Below are positions 1 through 9,911 of a stretch of DNA of 64,000 nt, in pieces. Each line of letters starts with the position of its first letter. Position 1 is the first letter of the stretch. This DNA comes from Acytostelium subglobosum LB1 (lineage: Eukaryota; Evosea; Eumycetozoa; Acytosteliales; Acytosteliaceae). A model generated the notes under the pieces. It was not told the DNA's origin and did no database searches. It saw nothing but the letters and a program-made list of their open reading frames with translations. Made by a program: the position numbers and the translations under genes. The DNA is taken from NCBI RefSeq assembly GCF_000787575.1, contig NW_012236498.1:254325-318324 (forward strand), given 5' to 3'.

Positions 1-1117
1 AACTTATAATGGGCGTAGATTTTAATCATCCATTGCTATCACTACCCAAGTCACTGCGGTCACTTACACTGAGCTATCATTTTAATCATCCAATTGGTCA
101 TGGAGTACTGCCTAGTGGACTCACCTATCTCAAGTTCAAACAACAGTTTGATCAATACATTGAACCAGGTACATTTCCATCGAGTCTAAAGGAGTTGGTC
201 TTTGGAGATGATTTTAGGCATCGATTGGTGGAGGGAGTCCTACCTGAAGGTCTACTCATACTACGATACGGACTGTATAGTTCGATTGAGCCACGGGCAC
301 TACCTCAATCGTTGACAATACTACATATTGGTCCACAGTACAACAGGCCTATTGAACCTGGAGCACTACCAAGACATCACTCACAGAGTTGACATTCAAT
401 TCCAACGCAAGCTTCAACGAAAAGGTCAATCATACCAATCTTCCAAACTCTGTCAGGACACTTAGATTCGGTCAGAGCTACAACAGACCCATACTACATG
501 ATACCCTGCCACAGTCACTTACCTTACTCACCTTTGGTACCAACTTTAACTACAGTCTTCCATTGAACACCTTGCCACTATCCCTGACATCGTTGATACT
601 AGGAAGACATTTCAATCAACTGATTGTGAATGGTCAGCTACCTCACTCAATCACTCGATTGGCATTTGGCTTAAACTTTGATCAGACATTAGTACGTAGT
701 GTATTGCCATCTGATCTATTGGACCTTACACTCAGCGTCACGTACAAGCAAGTGTTGGCTCCACCCCATACTCTTACACATCTCCAACTTGACAACGCTG
801 GCTTCTATGGATCAATTAATATGTTTCCAAATGGATTGCGATATGTCAAGGATATACCTAGACTCAAAGCACTGACCATGAGGTGGAATGCAGACTTTGA
901 CATCAACATGTTGAAACAACTTATAATCAATCTTCCCAGCGTTGAGACATTTAGATTAGAATGTCAAAGTGAACTACATCAATATGTACCATACTCAATA
1001 CGTGTGGTTGATAATGGTCAATGGCTCCTATGTTGTTCAATCAAACAGGTCACCTATCTACCTGTGGAGAGGTTGGAGAATTGTAAGAGGTACTTGAAAC
1101 AAAGGCAACAGCAATAA
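1..1117 (+). CDS. FNIP-repeat protein, 5' end outside window, frame break
   Basis: The sequence is a chain of about 22-residue FNIP repeats (pattern LPxSLTxLxFGxxFNxPIxxGxLP), a leucine-rich-repeat-like family greatly expanded in dictyostelids. The ATG at position 9 falls inside a repeat (LIMGVDFNHP aligns with LxFGxxFNxP) and the frame is open to base 1, so the true start lies to the left. The frame is 3 up to about base 372 and 2 from there to the stop at 1117. Repeats are readable on both sides of the switch (GALP, then TSLTELTFNSNASFN), so one base is missing or two are extra near 370-378; no GT-AG intron fits. The C-terminal 110 residues leave the repeat pattern, as is usual for these proteins. 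Function is unknown; some family members carry F-box or kinase domains at the N-terminus. This is either a pseudogene or a sequencing error. Confidence 0.85.
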
Positions 1118-1589
1118 AATAAGTTGGGTTGTGTTACCAGTGTGACCTCGCGTGCGAGAGTGGGGAGTGTTCATTCATTCTGTCAATGACTCATTCTGTC
1201 AATGACTCACTCATATGATCACATTAATAATAGTTACTATTACCCATTGATTGGACAGATTGATAGAAGATGGACTGTGCCTATGCCGACGTAGTCAACA
1301 CTCTATCGCGCCTATTCAACTTAATTCTCATTGATTGTAATAAACGATATCTGTTTGTTGCAGTCGAGTAGTTGTGTGTGAATGAATATGCAAGAACCTA
1401 CAGTCACCACAATGATTCATCAGCAGATAGTTAACTTATCTCTATTGTTGTCCACCAATCTCTTTAAAGTATGAACAATACTGCTGGACTCCATTGATTA
1501 TTATTTAAAAAGAGTAGCAGCAGTAGAAAGAAATAACAATACATCAACAACTTATACTTATATTTATATACTATAACAATAACAAAGAC
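1118..1589. other. Intergenic, AT-rich
   Basis: Region between the FNIP gene and the Sar1-like gene. It holds a 16-bp perfect tandem duplication at 1175-1206 and otherwise only AT-rich sequence, with A-rich DNA just before the next ATG. No open frame with coding character was seen. Confidence 0.6.
1175..1206. repeat. 16-bp tandem duplication
   Basis: The unit tcattctgtcaatgac occurs twice without a gap. It looks like a simple slippage duplication in intergenic DNA. Confidence 0.8.
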
Positions 1590-2412
1590 ATGTTCCTATT
1601 CGATTGGATTGAATCATTACTTAACTGGCTTGGATTCCTCAATAAAGAGGGCACACTGATGATCATCGGCCTTGGAAATGCTGGAAAGGTATGTTCACGG
1701 AACGAGGGATCTTGTGATCTATCACAGTCAACATAAACTGACATTAACCCAATCATTCAATCAATTAATCAATCATGGTATCATAGACTACATTACTGTA
1801 AGTGAATCAACTACATCATAACAAGATAGTTGAAGATATGCCTAACTCTCTCAATCAATCAATCACATAGACAAGTACTCTCTAAAGATGTATTGAGACA
1901 ACATATGCCAACACTAAGACCTCACAGTGATAGCTTCGTATGTGTTGTAGAGCATTGATACATACAGTAGATCACCAACTAACATCAATGTTGACACAAT
2001 ACAGAATGCTGGAAGCATCAACTTTAAGGCTTGGGACTTAGGTGGACAACAGAATCTTAGATTCTTGTGGCGAGACTACTCTCCTGCCGCTACCAATGGC
2101 AAGAGTATTGTGATATTCATGATTGACAGTACTGATCAACAGTTGTTGGCAGAGGCAAAGTCTGAACTGTACGATGCGATGGAATATACAAACAATGCAC
2201 CAATGCTCATTGTTGGAAGTAAGATAGACAGAGAGGGAATGTCACGCGATCAACTGATCAAGGCACTGGATCTGGACACCAACACACTTGGTCTAGGCAA
2301 CGAAAGGTCACCCAGGATACTAGATGTATTGATGATCAGCTCAGTGTCAAGGAAGGGTATTCCAGAGATGATGAACTGGTTGATCAAGTGTCATGGTCTG
2401 ATTGGAAACTAA
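1590..2412 (+). CDS. Sar1-like small GTPase, divergent
   Basis: Four exons: 1590-1688, 1787-1797, 1871-1937 and 2005-2412, giving 194 residues, the usual Sar1 length. The N-terminus MFLFDWIESLLNWLGFLNKE is the amphipathic helix and STAR-type start typical of Sar1, which recruits COPII coat to ER exit sites. P-loop GLGNAGKTT spans exons 1 and 2; switch II reads DLGGQQ; the WRDYSPA and VDxxD-like region follows. Two changes stand out. The guanine-specificity motif NKxD reads SKID (Ser131), and the catalytic His of Sar1 after DLGG is Gln74, as in Arf proteins. Exon 2 is only 11 nt. The fit to Sar1 over its whole length is good, but the gene is clearly a diverged paralogue, not the canonical copy; nucleotide binding may be altered. 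Confidence 0.8.
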
Positions 2413-2462
2413 AAGATAGATGATATACATATTATATACTTAATGTTCATGAACATTACACT

Positions 2463-3263
2463 TTACTTGAACTTATATACAGTCTTTAACAGTTCCAATC
2501 TCTCATCAGGTGTTACGGACTTCTTGTCCTTCTCTCCAGAGGGATTGGTGATTGTGAAGCTATCGCCAGTTAATACGGCCTGGCCAACTTCGGGTGCAAG
2601 TAGCAAACAGGTTAGATGATTGACGTTGAATGTCTCGAGCTCGTCCTCGTGGATCAAGCGTTGTGTTGTGTTGATAGTCTGCTCGGTTGCAATGATGTCG
2701 GTAGAAAAGGCGTAGCCCAGACGCCATTGATCGTTTGGATTCTTGGCCTCGAGCAAGTGTGTTCCCTTCTCGGTCTGTTGCACGTTCCATCTGTATGAGC
2801 CAGTGCGGGAGGTCACCTCTTGGCCTCCAAGTGGTATGGGCTTCAGCGCAAGGAACAGACCAAAGCCAACGTCAATCAAAAAGTCAGAGGTGGCGCCATC
2901 GTTCTCTTTGTGCAGGACTGTTATGATGTGGCCGTTGTTTGGTGCCCACTTGTCAAGTGTTTGTTGGTTCCATACGGTGCCAACATGTTGAGTGACGTTG
3001 AAGCCACAGTCGACCAGGAAGAGGTAGAACAGTCGATTGAGGTGGTAGCAGAGACCACCCCTGTTTGATTTGATCACCTTTTGAATCAGATACTCCTTAG
3101 AGATACCAGATGGTTGATGACCAATGACATCAGAGTTCTCGAATGGTATGTGCAATGCGAATGCTGTCATCACCTCTGGTAAGTCTTCAAACAGTATAGT
3201 CCTATGTGGGTCCAGTCCGATTCTCTCCAACAACAGTTGTTGTAACTCTGTATTAGTGTCCAT
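2463..3263 (-). CDS. Arylamine N-acetyltransferase (NAT)
   Basis: Single exon, 266 residues, a normal length for the family. The protein transfers the acetyl group of acetyl-CoA to arylamines and hydrazines in the cytosol. The catalytic triad is visible: Cys72 in RGGLCYHLN, His112 in NNGHIITVL and Asp131 in FLIDVGFG. The N-terminal helical bundle with HIPFENSDV is also typical. The ATG at 3263 is the first in frame and is preceded by AT-rich DNA. The gene is convergent with the Sar1-like gene, with only 50 bp between the stop codons. No defect is seen. Confidence 0.95.
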   Translation of the reverse strand: MDTNTELQQLLLERIGLDPHRTILFEDLPEVMTAFALHIPFENSDVIGHQPSGISKEYLIQKVIKSNRGGLCYHLNRLFYLFLVDCGFNVTQHVGTVWNQQTLDKWAPNNGHIITVLHKENDGATSDFLIDVGFGLFLALKPIPLGGQEVTSRTGSYRWNVQQTEKGTHLLEAKNPNDQWRLGYAFSTDIIATEQTINTTQRLIHEDELETFNVNHLTCLLLAPEVGQAVLTGDSFTITNPSGEKDKKSVTPDERLELLKTVYKFK

Positions 3264-3422
3264 TATTGTATAGCAGTATAGTATAGTATTGTATTAATAA
3301 ATAAATAATAAATGAAGAATGAAGGAATATATATATTTATATCTTTGTATATGTGTTTGATAATATATCTTACGTGAAGTAACTCCTACTTTATAATAGT
3401 TTATTACACATCGGAAGACAAA

Positions 3423-3602
3423 ATGAAGAGTCAGATCCTTCCAAAAGAGTCAACCCCCAAGATTCGAGAATCTATCAACTTTCGTTTTTGGAAGGACAAA
3501 GATTCTTCACAGCTTACAACACCAGTCACTATCAAACGCATCATAATTATTTTACCAACAGATAATAAGGAAATGTTGCTTCATGATTGGATGCGATGGT
3601 AA
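3423..3602 (+). CDS. Possible 59-residue ORF, unrecognised
   Basis: An ATG-started frame of 59 codons (MKSQILPKES... to ...LLHDWMRW) between two minus-strand genes. The start has an A-rich context. Composition is basic and not low-complexity, but no family is recognised, and the length is within chance for this DNA. The inverted repeat inside it could instead mean a non-coding RNA. Very uncertain. Confidence 0.15.
   Translation: MKSQILPKESTPKIRESINFRFWKDKDSSQLTTPVTIKRIIIILPTDNKEMLLHDWMRW
3437..3495. repeat. 10-bp inverted repeat, 39-nt spacer
   Basis: ccttccaaaa at 3437-3446 is the exact reverse complement of ttttggaagg at 3486-3495. A transcript could form a hairpin. No known RNA family motif was recognised. 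Confidence 0.5.
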
Positions 3603-3813
3603 TGTCGGAGCATTATACTTTCTCCAATTCAATACCAACGAGACTTTAGGGTTATGTTCTCGTTTGACTCGACATGTCAGTCGACGACAGACAATTTAGA
3701 AAGAGACTGACAGTGAGTGTATAAGCTCAAGCGATGAGATGATACAAATAAATATATTATTAATGTTTATGTTTAGATTTAGATTGAGATTGAGCGAGTT
3801 GGTGACGGATTGT

Positions 3814-4914
3814 CTACAGGAATGGATTGACACTTGTGTTGCCACTCTCTTTCTCGTGACGTCCAAGGTACTTGCTCTTGTAGAGTGGTTTGTGACCAAT
3901 TTCCTTCTCTACTTTAGCATCTACAATGGCTTTCTTCCTGTTGGCATCATCAATCCTCTTCTCTTCCTCCTTGATTCCTTTCTTCTTCTCACGCTCTACC
4001 TGTCTGGACGACTTCCTCCTGAGCTCAAAATGATTGCCTCTGTCCATTGATTGATCTATATCGTCCAGTTTAATGGATTGTCTCTGGACCTCGGTGTGTG
4101 TGGCAATGGCTACATTCTTCATGTCAGCCAGGATGAGGTTCATCTGGTCCAAGTGTTCATCCTCCACCTTTATCCAGTTGGCATTCTTGATGTAGACATT
4201 GTCACGTAGATCCTCCTCATTCTGTTGTTCAATAGGTTTACTGCGTTCCATTGATTGTTCCGCTTGTTGTTTGATATCACTTGACTTTCTCCATAGTTTA
4301 GAACTAATACCCTGACGGTCATCTGTCTTTTCCAAGTTTGGTGTATTATATAAAGCCTTCTTCTGCTCCATCTCCAACAACCTATCCTGCTCTCTCTTCT
4401 TCATAATCACATCATTGGCATGATGTCTTGCCTCTACTACATTCAACTCATGATGTATCTCTTTCTACAATAACAATAAGTTAATAATGGATGTGAATAT
4501 GAATGAATGAGTAGTAATACATACAGCCTTTGGTTTCTCCTCCTTATATTTATCCTTCTTTGACAACTTCTTCATATATTTATGGAACTTCTTATACTTT
4601 CCCAATCCTTTAACATGTCTACAATTATAATAATATTAATTACCTAAAAGTGTTCCATCATCTCTCTCTACCTCCATTGGTATGATTACATACTGTTCCT
4701 GTTCATTTGTTAACCTTTCTACACGATCCATTTGTTCACCTTGTTCACCTAGCTTCATTAGAGTATCCACACCAGTTGAATGAGTTTCTTGTAGTTGAGC
4801 CAACATCTTGGCAGTCCTATCGGTGCTAGAGTATTTAGCCTCCCATTCCAAGAGATCACTCTTTATACTCTCCTCAGAGTATAAAGATGCATGATGTTGT
4901 GATCTTTCGTCCAT
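3814..4914 (-). CDS. Qbc SNARE, SNAP-25/SNAP-29-like
   Basis: Three exons (4694-4914, 4525-4618, 3814-4464), 321 residues. Two SNARE helices are seen. The Qb helix lies at about residues 33-72, with TAKMLAQLQETHSTGVDTL and the central Gln in LGEQGEQM. The Qc helix lies at about 205-255, with EDEHLDQMNLILADM followed by heptads to DDIDQSMDR. A basic linker joins them (HVKGLGKYKKFHKYMKKLSKKDK). There is no transmembrane segment, as expected for SNAP-type SNAREs, which drive membrane fusion from the cytosol. The C-terminus is a charged tail rich in Lys and Glu. The linker lacks an obvious palmitoylated Cys cluster, more like SNAP-29 than neuronal SNAP-25. Intron 1 (4619-4693) uses GTATGT and TAG; splicing there removes an in-frame stop. 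Confidence 0.8.
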
Positions 4915-5370
4915 TCTATATTATTATTGAATATCCAAACAGTATCTGTATAATATTATTATTACTTATTATTCCAGCTTCAAAACTAATGATATGTGGT
5001 AGGATAGATTGAAATATAGAGACCAAGTCAGTCAGTCAGTCAGTTAGATATACTCTTTCTTGTTCAACTACAACACCAAGCTAGTCCTTCAATGGGGTTG
5101 GTGTGTGGTTAGTTGGTTGCCTCTTATGGACAAGTGTGTGTTTGTGTGTTCATTGCTCCCACATACACACACTATGAACACACCAGGCACACTACAATGA
5201 CGACACGTGTCGTTGGTCTCGTCGAGTCCAGAGATTGGATTGCTGCCAATGTTGCCGCTTCAGAAGTCTGTTGCTGCTTGTTGTTGGTGAGTTTATTATT
5301 ATTGATCATTAACCAAGTTTGATGATGATTATGCTTAATGATGTCATGTTGATATATTGTTGTTGATAGA
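4915..5370. other. Intergenic, no gene seen
   Basis: Lies between the SNARE start and the RPA12 stop. It contains a run of cagt repeats near 5030-5045 and tg/ac-rich DNA near 5130-5190. Open frames here are short and look like chance. Confidence 0.5.
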
Positions 5371-6609
5371 TTATGTATTGGTAGAAAACTTGTGTCTGTA
5401 GAAGTAGAGTAGTTGATGGATGTATAATGGTTAATACTTGGTTGTAGATGATATATATTGGTGTATATCACTGAGATACATACGAACACTTTTGGCATTC
5501 ATAAAAGATGGTCTGACCTTCATCTGCTGATCTGGTCTGTGCAGTCTTGAAGTACATCTTGCCATGTCCACACTTTGGACACTCCTCGTCGATCTCTGCA
5601 CCACGATCCTCCTCGTCATCCACCACCTTCTTTGGCTTCTTAAAGAGTGTACTGTTGGATGTGATCACCTTCTGACCAAGAACTAGTGTAATAACATTTG
5701 AGTCAGTCAGTCAATGCTCACCAACTAATGAACGACATTGATGTTCTACTTACTTGACTTGTCAGCACGGAATTTACAAACGCTGCACTTGGCTTGCTTG
5801 CCAAATGGCTCAAGGAATTGAAGTAGGTTGTTGCACTGTGGACAAAAGTCGGCCTTCATCTCCTTGTTCAATGCATTCCAAATTGTGGTCTGGTTTGATG
5901 ACTGTTGCAGTGTCTTGTGCTCTCCATTCTGAGATGATGTGCTTCTGCTGCTACTATCCTTTGATTTGCTTGGTGTTGAGTTGTTGCCGTTTGATGATGA
6001 TGATTGTTTTGACTTCTTGTTCTTGTCATTGTCGTCCTCAAGGACGGCCTTTCTCTTCTTGTCAGCACTCTCTTTCTCCTTCTTGACCTCCTCCTCAGCT
6101 TGTTTCTTCTTCTTCTTCTTCTTGTCCTTTTCGTCCTCAGTGCTAACATCATCATCCTCCTCCTCCTCATCGTCAGAGCCAGGCTTTGACTTCTTCTTGT
6201 CCTTCTTCTCTTTCTTATCCTTCTTGCTCTTCTTCTTCTTATCAGTATCATTGTCACTGTTTTCAGCATCACTTGATTGTTTGCTTGACTTCTTCTTCTT
6301 CTTCTTCTTCTTGTCGTTATCTTCATCCTCCTCTTCATCATCTGTGTTGTCTGCCTTTTTACTCTTCTTCTTGTCCTTCTTATCCTTCTTATCTTTCTTC
6401 TCTTTCTTCTTCTTCTTCTTCTTCTTATCATTATCATCATCACCATCACTGCTTGTATTCATTCTATCGTCATCATCATCATCACTAGTCTGTACTATGA
6501 CCTTCTTCTTGCTATCCTTCTTTTTCAGTTGCTTATCATCATCATCACTATTATCCTCATCCTCATCCTTTCTCCTCTTCTTATCCTTTATCTCTTTATC
6601 CTTTGCCAT
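5371..6609 (-). CDS. rpa12: RNA polymerase I subunit RPA12 with long charged N-terminal extension
   Basis: Three exons (5754-6609, 5484-5682, 5371-5395), 359 residues. The last about 110 residues are a complete RPA12. They hold an N-terminal zinc ribbon (FCPQC ... CSVC, near 252-278) and a C-terminal TFIIS-like ribbon (CPKCGH ... CQKC, near 319-352) with the catalytic hairpin QTRSADEGQT. The final 25-nt exon supplies the typical ending HKFSTNT. RPA12 supports RNA cleavage and termination by Pol I in the nucleolus. Known RPA12 proteins are about 120-125 residues. Here roughly 240 residues of alternating Lys runs and Asp/Glu/Ser runs precede the first ribbon, in frame and with an ATG at 6609. 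Such KKx/acidic tracts resemble nucleolar localisation regions. An internal start just before the first ribbon (MKADFCPQC) could also give a normal-length protein. Confidence 0.92.
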
Positions 6610-6864
6610 ATCTATATATTATCTGATCTCTTTATATATATACTTCAGATTATCACTTTGATTTCGTGTTCATCTGATTTGACCATGGTGCATTCAATCG
6701 AAACTTTCGTTTGTCGCTCGAATTCAATTATATTAAAAAAATAAATAAAATGTTTGACCTCAAACACGACAATGAAGGAATGAATGGAAACAGATAAACA
6801 GCATGCTTGTTTGTATATATAATACATATACACACTATATAGAGTGTGTTTATTACTATCTATC

Positions 6865-8945
6865 TTATCTACTATTCTGATAACTCATTATAGAGTAAAG
6901 ACCATAGAGTAGTACTGCTTGCTTGTGTGAACATACTGCCAGTAGGGAGAGATGACACTTCTCTGCAGGTTGCAACTCAAAGCCTAACATTGAGTAGTCC
7001 TCTTTGGTTATGCTGTCAGGGAAGCATACAGCCTTCTTTACATAGTGTTTCAGGTCTCGGTTCAGTAGCATGTTGACCTCACGATAGTTGTAGTCGTCGT
7101 GACAGATGCCCTTGACGCGCTGTACATAATACCAGATGGCGCGTCTGAATGGCAGTGTGTCGATATCGGTGTTGTTGTTGAATTGATTGTAGGTGAGGGA
7201 GTAGACGAGGTTGAACTCCTCGTCGAGCAGCGAGGCCACCTCTGGGAAGATTCTGCTGACCAGTTCGTAGCCGTGCTCCTTCCAGCTGTAGTCCTGCACA
7301 GAGAACACTTGGTACTGGCGAGACTGGATGTCAAAGTCGGAATGAGTCATTGTGAAGTCTCCAGTGTACTTGGAGAATTGGGAAGATGTCTGTTGTGTTG
7401 GTATGCCATTGTTGGTTGTTGATCCACCACTCTGGCTGCTATTGCTACTTCCATCTGAAGTGTTGGATGCGTTGTTGATGTTGTCGAATAGTGGCGATGG
7501 TTCAAAGAGACCTGCATTAAGGAATTCTGTGTGTCGGTCTCCAGTCTCTTCGGCCTCTTGATCATCAACGGATGATCTGACTCTCATCTTGCCCAGTAGC
7601 TCCATTATCTTGATGGTGTTGGTCATGGATGATGGATCGTTCATCTCAAACTCTCCACTCTCATCCAATGAGAAGCATTGCTTCTCCTCGGTGATTAGGC
7701 CATACTCTGGAAGGATGCCACATGAGGACACAAAGCCAGACAGTGAGAGGAATGTGCTTATGACGATCATGGCATGTATCAGCTCGGCGATGGACCAGGA
7801 GTCGGTGCCCTTGACCAGGTAGCCAATGTCAAAGGATACCATGTGCCATGGCTGATGTGCCATGGTCTGAATCATCCCCATGAGGTTCCTCAGCTTGTTG
7901 GGGATGTGATCGATGCCTGCCAGCCACTTGGGATCGCCCTTGTTCTGGATGAACTCGTGCTCTTGGAGGGACACCAGATAGGTGCAGTTGTAGCGTGAGG
8001 CCGTGAGTATGGCAATATAGTTGCGCCAAAATAATGGCAGAGGGCCAGGATCACGCATGACCTTGTTATAACTTGAAAGGAACTTGTCAAGATATTGTGG
8101 ATGCCATCCAAGTAGACGAACTACACGATTAACACGGCCAGACTGCATGAATACCTCTTGGAACAATTGTTTCGTTGTCTCATCACTCGTGTTGAGTGGT
8201 GTCAACTTGGACTCCTTTATGAATGATGTAGTTCTTTGCTTTGGAATATGATATTTATCCTAATGTGATGATGAATTGGTAAGTATATTGATCACTGGAC
8301 ATATATGATCCAACTTACTTGTATCAGATGAAGGAATGTTGTAAAGGTCTGAGTGATCTCCTCGAATGGAGACTCGGTGGCCAACACTATTATTGTGTTG
8401 AGATGAAGACGTAGCAGTCGTTCATTGTCTGGCTCCTTCAGGGCTGATGTGATGGACTCGAGAGCCGACAGTCTTATATCAATGTCTGGTGATTGTAGAT
8501 GTTGGAATAATGTTGATATTGGATCTGTCTCTCCCTTTGGAGAGTGAACTGGACTGTAATGTGTGTTGGCGCCATCATATACAGCTGCACCATTAATATT
8601 ATTACTATCTGAAGAGAGTGATAAAGAGTAGATTGATGTCGTTGGTGATTTGAAAGGAGAAGTGGAAGGAGATGGTGAAGTGGACAACGTTGAGTTGGTC
8701 ATCATCATATTAGAATTGTGGTCGGGTTGTGATGGACAGAGGAATGCGGCCATTGATGAGGATGCCAACCGTCTGCTATTGGTCCGCAATGGAGTGGTAT
8801 CCGATAGCTGTTGTTGGACATCCTCTAGGCATTTAGTCCTACCTGATATTAATGTTGTTGATGCTGTTGTAGATATTGTTGAAGGTTGGCGTTGTGGACT
8901 GCTGCTGACCACAATTGGAACAAACAAAGAAGTTGGTTCAGACAT
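6865..8945 (-). CDS. sesn: Sestrin
   Basis: Two exons (8319-8945, 6865-8259), 673 residues; the 59-nt intron is GTAAGT...TAG. Sestrins restrain TORC1 through GATOR2 and have an alkylhydroperoxidase-like fold. The N-terminal half-domain contains the expected SRYNCTYLV with the redox Cys at about residue 301, followed by GIDHIPNKLRNL and AHQPWHM. The C-terminal half has LLDEEFNLVYSLTYNQF, RRAIWYYVQRVKGI and YNYREVNMLLNRDLKHYVKKA, which closely match the leucine-sensing half of animal sestrins. The first about 210 residues are Ser/Thr-rich and low complexity, and a Ser/Asn-rich insert separates the two halves. Animal sestrins are about 480-550 residues; the extra length comes from these tracts. 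Dictyostelids have a single sestrin. Confidence 0.93.
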
Positions 8946-9911
8946 ATTATTATTTTCTTTAGTTTGTTGTTGTATTTGTTTGTCTTAGCTGGATGGATGG
9001 ATTGATTAATTGATTGGAATTGAAATGGAATGGAATGGAATTATAATGATGAGTTGTGTGTTTGTTAGTTAGTGAAGAGTTATTGGTAATCTCAGATATG
9101 TATATTTAGACATAGGGTTTCCAAACATGTCCCAACACTCCGATCATTAATTTCGTTTGAAGGGACATGTGTGTGTGGCGAATGGGTGGGAGTGTGGCTG
9201 TGCGATGATGTCCAACTTACTTTGGTTAGACTCTATAGTCACAAAGGAGGCAACAACAGAGTTTCAGAAGAAGTATGATAGCTATAGACCTGGCTGACAA
9301 CTGACTGTCTGACTGAGGATTGAGAGAGAATGTGTTTGCAGACGACCTCCTTCAAAGAGAAAGAGAGAGATGATTATTTGAATGAGTAGTGTCTTCTTCA
9401 GACCTTCCAAACTTCGTATATGGTCGACTAAAAAGAGAACTGTGTTTGTGTGTTTGTGTGTGTCTTATGTTGTTGTTGTACCCCACCAAACGATCTTCAT
9501 CAGAGATGGTAAATATATGTGTGTCAATAATAATAATGAAGGTATAATAATAATGTGTTGTTGTTGTTGTTGTTGTGGATTATTAGAAGTGCGTGAACAG
9601 AGAGAGAGAGAGAGAGATGTGGAAGCAGAGCAGGGTGAGGGAGTCAAGATGGATTCAAATTCAATTTGGAGTGCATTGAAATTGAACATAATGAAATCAG
9701 CCTAAAATTGCACCTGGGGTGATAGAACCACACTAATTTGGTTATAATAATATGTGTGTTTTGTTGTTGCGTATGATGTGTGTGTGCAGGTGTAGGTGTA
9801 TAATTCTCATGAATAAAGACACGTATTGTAAATCTGTGTTTGTGTGTATTGGAAGAGTGTGTGTTGAAGGGAAGGAAGTGCGCTCGCGACCAGTTCTGGT
9901 CACCTCTACGA
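8946..9911. other. Intergenic 966 bp, no gene seen
   Basis: Upstream region of sestrin and downstream of the TTC39-like gene. It has simple repeats: gtt runs and ga runs near 9560-9620, and gt-rich DNA near 9440-9480 and 9840-9870. Open frames are low complexity. A short stretch at 9699-9735 shares the words agcctaaaa, cacctgggg and gaaccacac with the island at 19.66 kb, which may be chance. Confidence 0.5.

Larger units (their letters stand above)
3264..3813. other. Intergenic with small hairpin and short ORF
   Basis: AT-rich promoter region of the NAT gene, followed by a more mixed stretch at 3420-3700. It contains a 59-codon ATG-started frame (3423-3602) and a 10-bp inverted repeat within that frame (3437-3446 and 3486-3495). 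Neither has a recognised family. Nothing else is visible. Confidence 0.5.

Noticed and set aside
2560-3068. Several ORFs opposite the N-acetyltransferase
   Set aside because: Shadow frames of a complete gene with its catalytic triad.
4608-4643. A 36-nt SNARE intron with AAG acceptor
   Set aside because: A 75-nt intron (4619-4693) with GTATGT and TAG gives an equally good frame with normal signals and length.
5868-6661. Long open frames of Arg-rich or Leu/Phe/Ser-rich composition on both strands
   Set aside because: They are shadows of the Lys/Asp triplet tract of RPA12 and have no independent coding sign.
9699-9735. Dispersed repeat shared with the island at 19.66 kb
   Set aside because: Only three short words are shared and their order and orientation differ.
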